A DNA stretch of 64,000 nucleotides. Origin: Candidatus Eisenbacteria bacterium (GTDB lineage: Bacteria; Eisenbacteria; RBG-16-71-46; JAFGJU01). The stretch spans positions 49,978-113,977 of the forward strand of contig JAPLKG010000020.1 of assembly GCA_026388185.1 (NCBI GenBank), read 5' to 3'. Position numbers and translations under genes: made by a program. Positions 25,923 through 34,070 of this stretch are shown piece after piece (positions within the stretch are counted from its first letter, which is position 1; each line of letters opens with the position of its first letter). The notes under the pieces are model-generated. The model saw nothing but the letters and a program-made list of their open reading frames with translations, searched no databases and was not told the DNA's origin.

Positions 25923-26990
25923 CTACGCCAGCTCCATGTTTATTACGTCTATCCTTGAGCGATCAGAAATCCCAAGCAGATGAGCGCCGTCGGAAGCAAC
26001 CGATAGATATCCGGGATAGCGTTTTTCCTCGCTCAGCGAGCGGAGGCCTGCCGACTTCCTCAGTCCGTCGATTCGCTCCGCGCCCACGGTGTCGATCGCA
26101 ACGGGGTCGGTGCCGACCATGACGCCTTCAAAGTCGGACGTCCACCTGGGTTTGTAACCGGGCCCGCCGTGAAACTGAACGCCGAGAGCGTCACAGATAA
26201 CAAGCCTTGTCTTTTTCTTTAAGGCCGGGTGCGCATTGACGTCGGCCACAAATGGAGTACAGCCGTCGGCGTGGTATTTGTTGGGATTGTGAATCGCTCC
26301 GTAGTTGTTCTTGAGCGCAATAGACACTCCGGCTACCGAGTGTTCTCTCAAGATGGGCACGTTTATCAGAGCCGTTGCGTCTTCAGTGACTATCCTGCTG
26401 AAGCAAGAGCCTACGGCTCCAAGAACCGTCGGAGAGGTCTCGTACCCCGCCGAAGGCGCGTCGGTTCCGTAGCAAAGCGGGCCTTCGCCGGCGAAATTCA
26501 CCTGGAAACCGGCGGCGTCCAGCTCCCAACCGGCTCGGTCCCACACGATTATCTTGTCGGGGTGGACCCCACACGACGTCAACCCGTCGGCAATCGCCCT
26601 AACGAGAGCGGGCGAGGTAGACAGCTTTTTCCCTGCGATTGCGTTCACCTTGATCGCGACAACATCGTCCGGTTGGAAGAACTTCGCCCAGGCATCTTCC
26701 GGCCTTGCAGCAATGGCAAGACGCGCTAGAGAAGTGTTTATGAGAAGCTTGTAGAATGCGTGAAGGTCGTCGTCCCTGTTCGCCTTCCTTGCCACAATGA
26801 CGAGGGCTCTCGAAAGCTCGCGGGAGGCCGGCGAGGCAGGTGCGGAAGTGGGGGACGGGCGAGGGTTGGATCCGGCGGAGCCTGCGACAAGACTCGACGC
26901 GCCGAGAGCCGTCGCCATCGAGAAGGACTTCCTCAGGAAGTCTCGTCTGGAGATACGGCTAACGAAATCGTCTCTGGCTCGCTTCCCCAT
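25923..26990 (-). CDS. DUF362 domain-containing protein with Tat signal
   Basis: This 355-residue protein of the DUF362 family has a near-perfect twin-arginine motif, SRRDFLRK (14-21), then a short hydrophobic segment and a low-complexity Pro/Ser/Ala linker. Family features include VAIKVNAIAGKK, WDRAGWELDAAGF, INVPILREHSVAGVSIALKNNYG and DPVAIDTVGAERI. Function is not established; some relatives bind iron-sulphur clusters. This one shows no ferredoxin motif and few cysteines. It lies between the Memo/AMMECR1 and radical SAM genes on the same strand, so it is probably part of this system. Confidence 0.85.
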   Translation of the reverse strand: MGKRARDDFVSRISRRDFLRKSFSMATALGASSLVAGSAGSNPRPSPTSAPASPASRELSRALVIVARKANRDDDLHAFYKLLINTSLARLAIAARPEDAWAKFFQPDDVVAIKVNAIAGKKLSTSPALVRAIADGLTSCGVHPDKIIVWDRAGWELDAAGFQVNFAGEGPLCYGTDAPSAGYETSPTVLGAVGSCFSRIVTEDATALINVPILREHSVAGVSIALKNNYGAIHNPNKYHADGCTPFVADVNAHPALKKKTRLVICDALGVQFHGGPGYKPRWTSDFEGVMVGTDPVAIDTVGAERIDGLRKSAGLRSLSEEKRYPGYLSVASDGAHLLGISDRSRIDVINMELA

Positions 26991-27106
26991 TCGTCGTCCA
27001 CCATTCCCATGTCACTGAGCCGCGCGCGGTGTCACCGTGATGGCGGGCGCACGATCTTTCTCGGACGCCGGTCGTCACGAAGATATGCGGCACTTGCCGC
27101 GCCGGG

Positions 27107-28621
27107 CTATTTCGTTTCTGCGAACACTACCGCGGTGAAAAGGAATACGTCGGCATCCCTTTTCCATGCGTCGGGTTCAAGACCCGCCTTTTCGGCGCAG
27201 CAGTGGTTCAGAAATTCATCCTTAGACCAGCCTGTTTCATCGGCGACCTGGGGAAGATAGCAACCGCTTCTCGCCCCCTTCACGATGTAGATTCCGTGCT
27301 TGCCCAGCTCAAGCTCCTTCACATCGGACATCTTCTTGAGAGGTGACAGCACAGATATTTCTATGTCGATCTTGCTCAACTCGGGAAGCGAGACGGGTCG
27401 AAACCTGCTGTCTTCTGTGGCCGCCGCCACGGCCATGCGCGACACCACTTCGTAAAGCGGCCTGTCCGCGACAAATCTGCCGATGCAACCCCTGAGGCTG
27501 CCCTCTCTGCGAAGCGTGACAAATGCACCGCAGGGAATCTTCAACTTCGGCTCGGTTACGCTGAATTCCGGGAGAGGTTCTCCGCCAAGAGAGGCCGCGA
27601 TGGAGCTTCGCGCGATGGAGAGTAGCTTCTTCTTTTCGCCCCCCGTGAGCGAAAACTCCGTTTTCCCGGAGTTCTCGACGAAGGCTGCGGCCGCATATCC
27701 AACAACTCCGCTCTTGTCACCCGAGACGTCACCGGAGTTCGTGTACTTGAGGATGTCTGCGGAATCGGCTCCGAGGGCTTTCGAGGCTGCCATGACGATC
27801 ATTATGGCCGAGCTTCCGCACATCGTGCACGCGAGGTTGCGTATACGTTTCTGGAGTATCTCTTCCTCCTTGGAAGCCACTCCCTGGAGGTCCATGCTCT
27901 CCCACGATCGGATCGTCTCACTGTCGACCCTGTTGGCGTCTTCGTAAGCCGGATAGTGTGACAGGTCGGAGCTCGCTACGAAGAGTACCTTTTTCCCTTT
28001 GACGCAATTCGCAAGAGCCTTGCCCAGCTCGTCACAGCGCGAGACCGGCAAATCGCCGGTCAGTATGGGAACGATTCTGAAGTTTCTCAAGACGGTCTGG
28101 AGGAACGGGAGTTGAACCTCGATAGAATGCTCCGCGAAGTGAGGCTCCGAGTCGTCAATGAATCCGAAGCCCGAGCTGACGAGTGCCCTTGCAGTCTCTT
28201 CGTCCACGTCAACGCTGCCGAGCGGGGTCTCGAAACTGCCGGAGGAGTACACGGCGGCCCCGTCTACGTTGATTCTGTGAGAAGGCCCTACGAGGCACAC
28301 GACGTCATACGTGTTGTTCTTTACGGCCGCGTAAGAGTAGGCAGCCACCTGGCCCGAATACGCGTAACCTGCGTGTGGGCACACAATGCCTATCACTTTC
28401 CCCGACGTCTGTGCCGGTGCGACGTTGCGGAGAAACCCTTCGAGCGTCTGCCGGAGCTCGGTAGGCTGCCCCGGGTAGAAGGTTCCCGCTACGGCCGGTT
28501 TTCTCACCTTCCCCACCTCCTTTTGGGATCTGCCGGATGTTTCGGAGCTGGAGCAAGCGACGAGAACGGCCAGTCCGGCCGTGGCTAGGGCAATCGCGAA
28601 ACGAAATGCGTTCCCTCTCAT
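27107..28621 (-). CDS. AmmeMemoRadiSam Memo-AMMECR1 fusion lipoprotein
   Basis: This 504-residue protein joins two domains that are separate in many organisms. Memo (about 40-310) has VRKPAVAGTFYP and the metal-ligand candidates PHAGYAYSG, FAEHSIEVQLPF and CTMCGSS. AMMECR1 (about 325-500) has PCGAFVTLRREGSLRGCIG and IDIEISVLSPLKK. The N-terminus is a lipoprotein signal with lipobox LVAC (Cys23), so the protein should sit outside the cytoplasm, anchored in a membrane. It is the first gene of the minus-strand set Memo-AMMECR1, DUF362, radical SAM. Biochemical function is unknown. Confidence 0.9.
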   Translation of the reverse strand: MRGNAFRFAIALATAGLAVLVACSSSETSGRSQKEVGKVRKPAVAGTFYPGQPTELRQTLEGFLRNVAPAQTSGKVIGIVCPHAGYAYSGQVAAYSYAAVKNNTYDVVCLVGPSHRINVDGAAVYSSGSFETPLGSVDVDEETARALVSSGFGFIDDSEPHFAEHSIEVQLPFLQTVLRNFRIVPILTGDLPVSRCDELGKALANCVKGKKVLFVASSDLSHYPAYEDANRVDSETIRSWESMDLQGVASKEEEILQKRIRNLACTMCGSSAIMIVMAASKALGADSADILKYTNSGDVSGDKSGVVGYAAAAFVENSGKTEFSLTGGEKKKLLSIARSSIAASLGGEPLPEFSVTEPKLKIPCGAFVTLRREGSLRGCIGRFVADRPLYEVVSRMAVAAATEDSRFRPVSLPELSKIDIEISVLSPLKKMSDVKELELGKHGIYIVKGARSGCYLPQVADETGWSKDEFLNHCCAEKAGLEPDAWKRDADVFLFTAVVFAETK

Positions 28622-28788
28622 CGGATTACCCCCGCGTCGAACACGCTGTTAGTCCTATCGCACGTTCCATTCAAGAGTCTACCACACGCGTCAAGTCCGA
28701 CACACACAAGTCAACGTCGGCTTGACCGAGCGTGCCTCCAGTTCTCATCCGGCTCCGGACTGACCTGAACGCAGTTGCCGGGGTCGCC

Positions 28789-29262
28789 CTAGTCACGCGT
28801 GCTTATCGTGAGACCGGGCCTTTCCAGTCGCGTGAAGTCAGTGCCGGCTTCCTTCAGCAGGGCGAGGGCATCCTCGTCCGGGTACGTCCCGCACGCCACC
28901 ACTCTCTTGATCTTTGCATTAACGAGAATTTTCGCACACAAGATGCAGGGTGTGTGCGTACAGTAGATCGTCGCGCCCTGGATGGAAACTCCGTGAAGCC
29001 CGGCCTGTATGACTGCATTCTGCTCGGCGTGTATCGCACGGCAGATTTCGTGCTTCTCGCCGGAGAGAATCCCTCTCTCGTCTCTCAAGCAGCCCAGGTC
29101 GAGACAGTCTTTCGCCCCCGACGGTGCGCCGTTGTACCCCGTCGTGAGAATGTGCCTGTCTCTGACAACGACCGCTCCGACGTGGTGTCGCCTGCACGTC
29201 GAGCGCTCGGCCACGAGGAACGCGATCTTCGCGAAATATTCGTCCCAGGGGAGTCTTTTCAC
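28789..29262 (-). CDS. dCMP deaminase family protein
   Basis: This 157-residue zinc deaminase has its active site in HAEQNAV (zinc His and catalytic Glu) and PCILCAK (the two zinc Cys). VGAVVVRDRHILTTGYNGAPSGAKDC is typical of dCMP deaminases of the ComEB type. It supplies dUMP for thymidylate synthesis. It starts at a GTG directly after the stop of the MFS gene on the same strand. Nucleoside kinases and a phosphorylase lie further along the window, so it may belong to the wider nucleotide-salvage theme, but it is in a separate unit. Confidence 0.88.
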   Translation of the reverse strand: MKRLPWDEYFAKIAFLVAERSTCRRHHVGAVVVRDRHILTTGYNGAPSGAKDCLDLGCLRDERGILSGEKHEICRAIHAEQNAVIQAGLHGVSIQGATIYCTHTPCILCAKILVNAKIKRVVACGTYPDEDALALLKEAGTDFTRLERPGLTISTRD

Positions 29263-30558
29263 CTATATCTCTTTGAGTCCGAGTTCGTGTCGAGGGAACC
29301 TCTCTGCTTCGATGTTCCTGAAGAAGTAATAGTAGAGCACGCTCGAGAGCACGTACAGTATTATTGCAATAATGAATGGAAGAGTGTACGAATATCGCTC
29401 GATCAAACTCCCGCCGATTCGCACGCTCACGGCCCACGAGCCGGTCCAGGCAAGCAACAGCAGACTGTTGGTGACTGCGTGTTCCTCCTTTCTCACGGAC
29501 TCCATGGCGAAATTGGTCGAGAGCGGCTGATTCATGTTCATCAGTGCCCCCCTGAGGAGGAATGACCCGACGACAACGGGAAAGTATCTTGACGCACAGA
29601 GTATCACCATGAAGGGAATGGACGCCATCTGCGTGATCACAAGGCTCCTCACCATACCTATTCTGTGCACCAGCGGCGGGCCCATCAGCGTCCCGGCCGT
29701 CATGAAGCACTGGAGCACTGCAAAGAGCACGCCTATTGTCTCTGCCGACGCTCCGAAGAGGTCTTTGAAGTACAGATTGAGGAAAGGAATGATGAGTCCC
29801 GCACCCAGGCCTACTATGAAAGTTGGAAGGCAGAACCTGCCGATGAGAGCCCAGTCGGTGTGCTTCAGATTTGCGAGAAATTCACCGTGCGACTTGAGGT
29901 CGGGCTTCTCCTCAACGATGGAGAAGAAAGGCAGCGAAGAAAACGCTATGAACAGGGCCGCGGTCAAGAGAGAGAGTCTGTACTGTTCGTAGCTGGTCGC
30001 GGCCATGACGGAGAACAGCCTGGGCAGGAAACCGCCCACCAGGCTTCCAACCAGGGCGCCTGCCGTGCTCACAGCGAAGTTCATGCTGAAAAGGTACATA
30101 CGTTCCTTCTCAGTGCTGTGACGCATGAAAAAAGGGGCCGAGGCAATTCTGAAGACCGCCACTCCCAGGCCTCCCACGAACGCCGCCACGAGAATCGTCT
30201 CGCGATTTCCGGTAACTACCTGGACGGCGTAGCCCAGGGCGATCACGCCGGCGGAAAACGTCAAGACGGACTTGAACGTGAACCTGCCCATGATGAGCCC
30301 CATCGGGACCGCCAGAATGGCGGACGCCACTGCTCCTATCGAGAGTACCTTTCCGATGTAGGCCTCCGAAAAACCCAGTTCCTTGAAGTAGAGGTTGAGA
30401 AGAAGCGCGAACATGGAAGAGCCGGTCCAGAGGAGCAGACTCCCGACAAGAAAGGCCCTTGCGTTGGGTGGAAACAGGCGGAGATGTTCTACGTAGTCTT
30501 TGATACCGGAGAGAACTCTATCCAAAGGGGGACCTACGCGCCTCGAGCGACGCGTCAT
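29263..30558 (-). CDS. Major facilitator superfamily transporter
   Basis: This 431-residue membrane protein has about 12 helices and MFS loop features, for example GLIMGRFTFKSVLTF after helix two. The substrate cannot be read from the sequence. The frame begins at a TTG at 30666 inside the preceding lipoprotein gene. The ATG at 30558 leaves a normal basic N-terminus before helix one (ARAFLVGSLLLWTGSSMFAL) and is preferred, although its SD is poor. The stop is adjacent to the GTG of the dCMP deaminase gene. Confidence 0.85.
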   Translation of the reverse strand: MTRRSRRVGPPLDRVLSGIKDYVEHLRLFPPNARAFLVGSLLLWTGSSMFALLLNLYFKELGFSEAYIGKVLSIGAVASAILAVPMGLIMGRFTFKSVLTFSAGVIALGYAVQVVTGNRETILVAAFVGGLGVAVFRIASAPFFMRHSTEKERMYLFSMNFAVSTAGALVGSLVGGFLPRLFSVMAATSYEQYRLSLLTAALFIAFSSLPFFSIVEEKPDLKSHGEFLANLKHTDWALIGRFCLPTFIVGLGAGLIIPFLNLYFKDLFGASAETIGVLFAVLQCFMTAGTLMGPPLVHRIGMVRSLVITQMASIPFMVILCASRYFPVVVGSFLLRGALMNMNQPLSTNFAMESVRKEEHAVTNSLLLLAWTGSWAVSVRIGGSLIERYSYTLPFIIAIILYVLSSVLYYYFFRNIEAERFPRHELGLKEI

Positions 30559-30643
30559 CAAGATGAGTTTCCATGTTTCAAACACGCACCGATTCGAGAA
30601 CGGCAATGTGTCAACGTGATATCTACGGACAGAATCTGATTTT

Positions 30644-31213
30644 CTACGGGATGTGGCGCTTGGCAACGACGGTCGCCGTGAAACGTGTCAGAGTCTCCGT
30701 TCCCATAACGTTCCCGGGGCTATCATGCGAATTAAGTGTCATCTTTATGCCCACCTGAGCCGCCTTTCCAGTGAGAAGTTCGCCGAGCCTGTCGTCGCCG
30801 AGAGTGTTCACGTAGATAGTGTCGGCCGTGGCAGGCAGCAGGTGGATCTCCTCCTGCACGTATGGGGTTGTGCTGTAGGGATCGGTCTCGGTGTCGGCAA
30901 CGAAAATCTCGAGCAGGACGTCTGCACTTCCTGTCTCATTCGCGAACTCCAGGTCCAGGTGGAGGGTCACACTCTGTACGTCCGTAATATCCGCGAGACC
31001 CTCGGTCAGGTTGATCTGCTGTGGTGGGGACTGGACTACGGCTACAGCGTTTGGCGGGATTATCGGGTTCTCGCCGTACGTCTGCGTCACCGCAGTAGAG
31101 TCCATGAAGCTCAGGAGGTCGACGTTGACAGTGAGAAGTCTGTCGCTGCAGCCGTACAAGAGCAATTGCGACAATGCGAGAAGCCCCATCATGGCGAGTA
31201 GTAACCTTTTCAC
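30644..31213 (-). CDS. Hypothetical lipoprotein
   Basis: This 189-residue protein has a signal peptide ending in the lipobox LYGC (Cys22). The mature part looks all-beta, with segments such as VQSVTLHLDLEFANETGSADVLLEIFVADTE. It gives the impression of one beta-sandwich domain. I recognise no family. The start is a GTG at 31213 preceded by aaaggg. It is followed by the MFS gene and preceded, across 113 bases, by an outer-membrane barrel protein on the same strand, so the two envelope proteins may work together. Confidence 0.68.
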   Translation of the reverse strand: MKRLLLAMMGLLALSQLLLYGCSDRLLTVNVDLLSFMDSTAVTQTYGENPIIPPNAVAVVQSPPQQINLTEGLADITDVQSVTLHLDLEFANETGSADVLLEIFVADTETDPYSTTPYVQEEIHLLPATADTIYVNTLGDDRLGELLTGKAAQVGIKMTLNSHDSPGNVMGTETLTRFTATVVAKRHIP

Positions 31214-31326
31214 TTCTTCACCCTTTGTTGAGGTTTAGCCACTTGTCTAGAGCAGTGCATGCTCTCAACAGATTTTCGAGCCGAACTCCGCGCCATGTAC
31301 ACGGAGACCCGCATTGAGACTGTCTT

Positions 31327-32688
31327 TCACAAAGACAACGAGAGAGCGAGATCGACTGCCCTGTCTCCGGTCAACACGCTGCTGCTTGTGATAAGCGCCA
31401 TATCGAGTCCCACCACCCAGAGTCTGAATCCGGCTCCGGCGGAGAATTGGAGTTTTCCGTTGGCGTCAAGCCAGGTGCCGGTCCTCAGGGCCACGTTCTT
31501 CATCGCCGTTTCGCCGCCCAGATGGAAGGACGTCCTCGTTACGCCCTTTTCAATGTCAAATGCGAGTGTGTTCCCGCGCCATCGTTTTGCTGCGTTGAAC
31601 ACTACGAGGAGCGGCACAGTGCTCGTGTAATCGAAGTCCTCTGCCAGCGTGTATTTCTCGATGTCGTTCGTGGAATCGTCGAGAACTTGAAATTCTCTGT
31701 CCGCCTTCCAATGTATTTTCGTGACAACGTTCGTGAGGCCGAGGCCCACCTCGTAGCCGCCCCTGAAGGCCGAGGCCCCAAGGTCCAGGCCGGTGCCGTT
31801 TCCCATAATGCCAAAGCCGTCGTCGGGCAAAGACTTGATGATCATGCTCTCGAAGTCTATCCCGAGGGGTTCGTCACCGAAAAGGGTGTCTCCGGTGGTA
31901 AAGGAAACGATCGGATCGGCCTTTGCGTAGGCAAAGCCCATTATGTACTTGAACCTGCCGCCGGCAAAAACGGCGAGTTCGTCTGCGAATCTCGGGTCTT
32001 CCTTCTGGTCGCCAAGCACCGCATTGAGGCGCCTTGCATAGCCGACGCCCAGGGCGAGACCGGCCTGAGCTTCAGCATCCTCTTTCATGGAGTAACTCGT
32101 GTTGGGAAGAAAGTCGTCGCCTTCACCCAGGGCGTCCTTGAGTGACTGACTCAACGAGAAATCGCTCTTGGCAACGACGAGCGGAGAGAGGCCCGCAAAA
32201 ACGCCCCTCACGTTCAAGCCCACTTCGGGCTGATCGAGTAACCCCCCGAGTTTGAACGATTCTTCGGGGACGACCCGAGCTATGTCTCCGAGGTCGATCG
32301 CCAGTCTGTCCCTCGCAATGTCTATTACTATGTCGTCCTCAATCACGTCGGGTTTCTTCAGCCGTAAGAAGACGGGAAAGTTGGTGACGAGATCGGCAAT
32401 CTCAAAGGGATTGAAGTCCGCGTTGTCAGGGTCGAGCTCGGGTGGGGAAGCCAAAACCTGAATGATCCCGAGCGGGAGCGGAATGTTCCAGTGGGTCTTG
32501 CCTCGCGGCACGGCCCTGAAGGACACGTTTCTGTTCTGAGCTTCCGAGTATTCGGAAAGCACGACGCCGCCCATGCCCAGACGCCTGGCGTTAAAGGAGC
32601 CTGCACTGACAGGCGGAGGGATAAGTGTGCCGGAAATCAACAGTGATGCCGTGATAACCAAAGCCTGGGCGAGAATTCTACTTCTCAC
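31327..32688 (-). CDS. Outer membrane beta-barrel protein (TraF/DUF5723-like)
   Basis: This 453-residue protein has a signal peptide (to about 29, ending PPVSAG) and a mature part of amphipathic strands. It begins RRLGMGGVVLSE and carries GLALGVGYARRLNAVLG and FRGGYEVGLGLTNV. These recall the FadL/TraF/DUF5723 class of barrels, which place a conserved Asn-Pro/Gly-Met-Gly region at the N-terminus. The frame can begin at a TTG at 32700, but ggaggagaaa lies directly before a GTG at 32688, which I take as the start. A likely promoter lies about 105 bases upstream. Confidence 0.65.
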   Translation of the reverse strand: MRSRILAQALVITASLLISGTLIPPPVSAGSFNARRLGMGGVVLSEYSEAQNRNVSFRAVPRGKTHWNIPLPLGIIQVLASPPELDPDNADFNPFEIADLVTNFPVFLRLKKPDVIEDDIVIDIARDRLAIDLGDIARVVPEESFKLGGLLDQPEVGLNVRGVFAGLSPLVVAKSDFSLSQSLKDALGEGDDFLPNTSYSMKEDAEAQAGLALGVGYARRLNAVLGDQKEDPRFADELAVFAGGRFKYIMGFAYAKADPIVSFTTGDTLFGDEPLGIDFESMIIKSLPDDGFGIMGNGTGLDLGASAFRGGYEVGLGLTNVVTKIHWKADREFQVLDDSTNDIEKYTLAEDFDYTSTVPLLVVFNAAKRWRGNTLAFDIEKGVTRTSFHLGGETAMKNVALRTGTWLDANGKLQFSAGAGFRLWVVGLDMALITSSSVLTGDRAVDLALSLSL

Positions 32689-32792
32689 TTTCTCCTCCAA
32701 GTATCGGGCTTACTCCCAAAGAGACTTCCTCATAGGCGCCCCGAGCGATTCTCATTCACGTTTCATTGACGGTCGGGCGAAACTCGCACGAG

Positions 32793-32822
32793 AACCTAGC
32801 ACGGTGCGGCGAAAATGGTCAA
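32793..32822 (-). promoter_or_regulatory. Possible promoter of the outer-membrane barrel gene
   Basis: Read on the minus strand, TTGACC (32817-32822) is followed after 18 bases by TAGGTT (32793-32798). The -35 box matches five of six positions and the -10 box only three. It would give a leader of roughly 100 bases before the GTG at 32688. Confidence 0.3.
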
Positions 32823-32900
32823 GCAGAATCGACCCACCACAAGTACTTGCGTGACCGGCGCCGTTGGTGTCACAGGCCCACGCGCAGCATAAAAGCAAAA

Positions 32901-32929
32901 GCGACCACCCCGTGAACCGGGGTGGTCGC
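32901..32929 (-). terminator. Rho-independent terminator after the lamin-tail gene
   Basis: A perfect 12-pair, GC-rich stem (32901-32912 with 32918-32929) with a five-base loop lies 28 bases beyond the minus-strand stop at 32957. On the minus strand the stem is followed by ttttgctttta, which serves as the U-tract. On the plus strand it is followed only by ttcctt, so it acts mainly for the minus-strand gene. Confidence 0.85.
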
Positions 32930-32956
32930 TTCCTTCAAGCGAAGAGTCGCTCGGGA

Positions 32957-33865
32957 CTAACGATAGAGGGTCTTTATCTGACCCCAGGTGCTCGTCGTAA
33001 CGGCAGTCGGTCCGCCCGCTATGCAACCGTTGCCATTGGCAGCCTCCACACCCTCAGGTAGCAAGACTCGCGCCGAGCTGTTCGGAGCGGCGGGAGCAGT
33101 GACGGAGCTCTGGAGCGCGCTCGCCGTGTCGTTGTTGTAGACGGTGGCGATGACATCGATGTCCGGGCCGTCGCACGACAACCCTGTTTTGTCAACGCGC
33201 GAAGTGGTGGTCGCAGAACCCCAGGTCACGTAGTCCACGTCACAGACGTTATCCGAGATGCCGTCCCAGAAGAACAGCATTAGGAACTCGGACCCGTTCG
33301 TGAGCGTCGTGGCGCCCGCGGATATCACCGGCAAGTTATTGCCCACGTTGATCATGTCAGGAATCGTCGGGCTCGCAAAAGTGACCTCGTAGTCGGCCGT
33401 GCCCGCACCGTAAACGCTGTCAATGCCCGGGCCGTACAGGGCGACCACGATCGCGGCACCCGGAGCGATGCTGGCACCCGCCGGGAAACGCGAGCAGAAG
33501 TCGGTGTTGGTCGTGATCTGGTAGGTTCCCGAGGGATAGCTGTAGTACGAGAAAATCCCCCCCGTTGTGTACAAGGCGTCAGTAAGGTAGTACTTGGAGA
33601 GATCCACCGGCTCCGAAGTCGGATTGTAGATCTCCGCGAACTCTCTCTCCGAGCCCGCGACGGCGAACTCGCTTATGAGCAGATGGACGGCGGTCAAGGC
33701 CGGTGCAACGCCGGGAGTTGGTGCGCCGTTGGCCCATCTCGGGTTGTTCACTTCGCTGGTCTCGTCGTGTCCGCCTTTGGCCTGCTGAGCCAGAGCGGGC
33801 AGCGAAAGAGCAAGACCGAGCACGAGAACCATCATCAGAACTATGACGGACTTATGCAATTTCAT
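32957..33865 (-). CDS. Secreted lamin tail domain protein
   Basis: This 302-residue exported protein has a clear signal peptide (1-26, ALA-QQ). A lamin tail domain begins near residue 62 (LLISEFAVAGSEREFAEIYNPTSEPVDLSKYYLTD), the usual Ig-like fold used for binding or anchoring in secreted bacterial proteins. The rest is Gly/Thr/Asp-rich with no catalytic motif, and it has no C-terminal sorting domain. The SD acggagg supports the ATG at 33865. A strong terminator follows. It is the likely last gene of a unit shared with, or parallel to, the secreted protein upstream. Confidence 0.78.
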   Translation of the reverse strand: MKLHKSVIVLMMVLVLGLALSLPALAQQAKGGHDETSEVNNPRWANGAPTPGVAPALTAVHLLISEFAVAGSEREFAEIYNPTSEPVDLSKYYLTDALYTTGGIFSYYSYPSGTYQITTNTDFCSRFPAGASIAPGAAIVVALYGPGIDSVYGAGTADYEVTFASPTIPDMINVGNNLPVISAGATTLTNGSEFLMLFFWDGISDNVCDVDYVTWGSATTTSRVDKTGLSCDGPDIDVIATVYNNDTASALQSSVTAPAAPNSSARVLLPEGVEAANGNGCIAGGPTAVTTSTWGQIKTLYR

Positions 33866-34026
33866 TTTAAATTCCTCCGTATCTCAAAGATGCAAAACCA
33901 TGATGAAAACACACACAGAGTTCTTACCGACAATGTTTCCCGGTGCCCACCTCCTTCATTGGTCTTCTCCACCTCTCTCAAAAAGAAGTTCTTTCTCACG
34001 AGATCGCATGCTGGAGCCGGCCTGAG

Positions 34027-34047
34027 CGACCTCCCGACTCGAGGTCG
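34027..34047 (-). terminator. Stem-loop downstream of the OB-fold secreted protein gene
   Basis: A seven-pair stem (cgacctc at 34027-34033 with gaggtcg at 34041-34047) lies 24 bases beyond the minus-strand stop at 34071. Further complementary bases on both sides (gccgg and ggcc, ccagc and gctgg) could extend it. There is no U-run, so it may attenuate, protect a transcript end or simply be folded spacer. Confidence 0.35.
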
Positions 34048-34070
34048 GCCCCAGCATTGCTTGTTTCAGA

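Noticed and set aside
27174..27189. gggttcaagacccgcc, which resembles a tRNA T-arm
   Set aside because: No acceptor, D or anticodon stems fit around it, and it lies inside the conserved AMMECR1 coding region.
29665..30639. 324-codon plus-strand frame over the MFS transporter
   Set aside because: Glu/Arg/His-rich complement of hydrophobic codons; no homology features.
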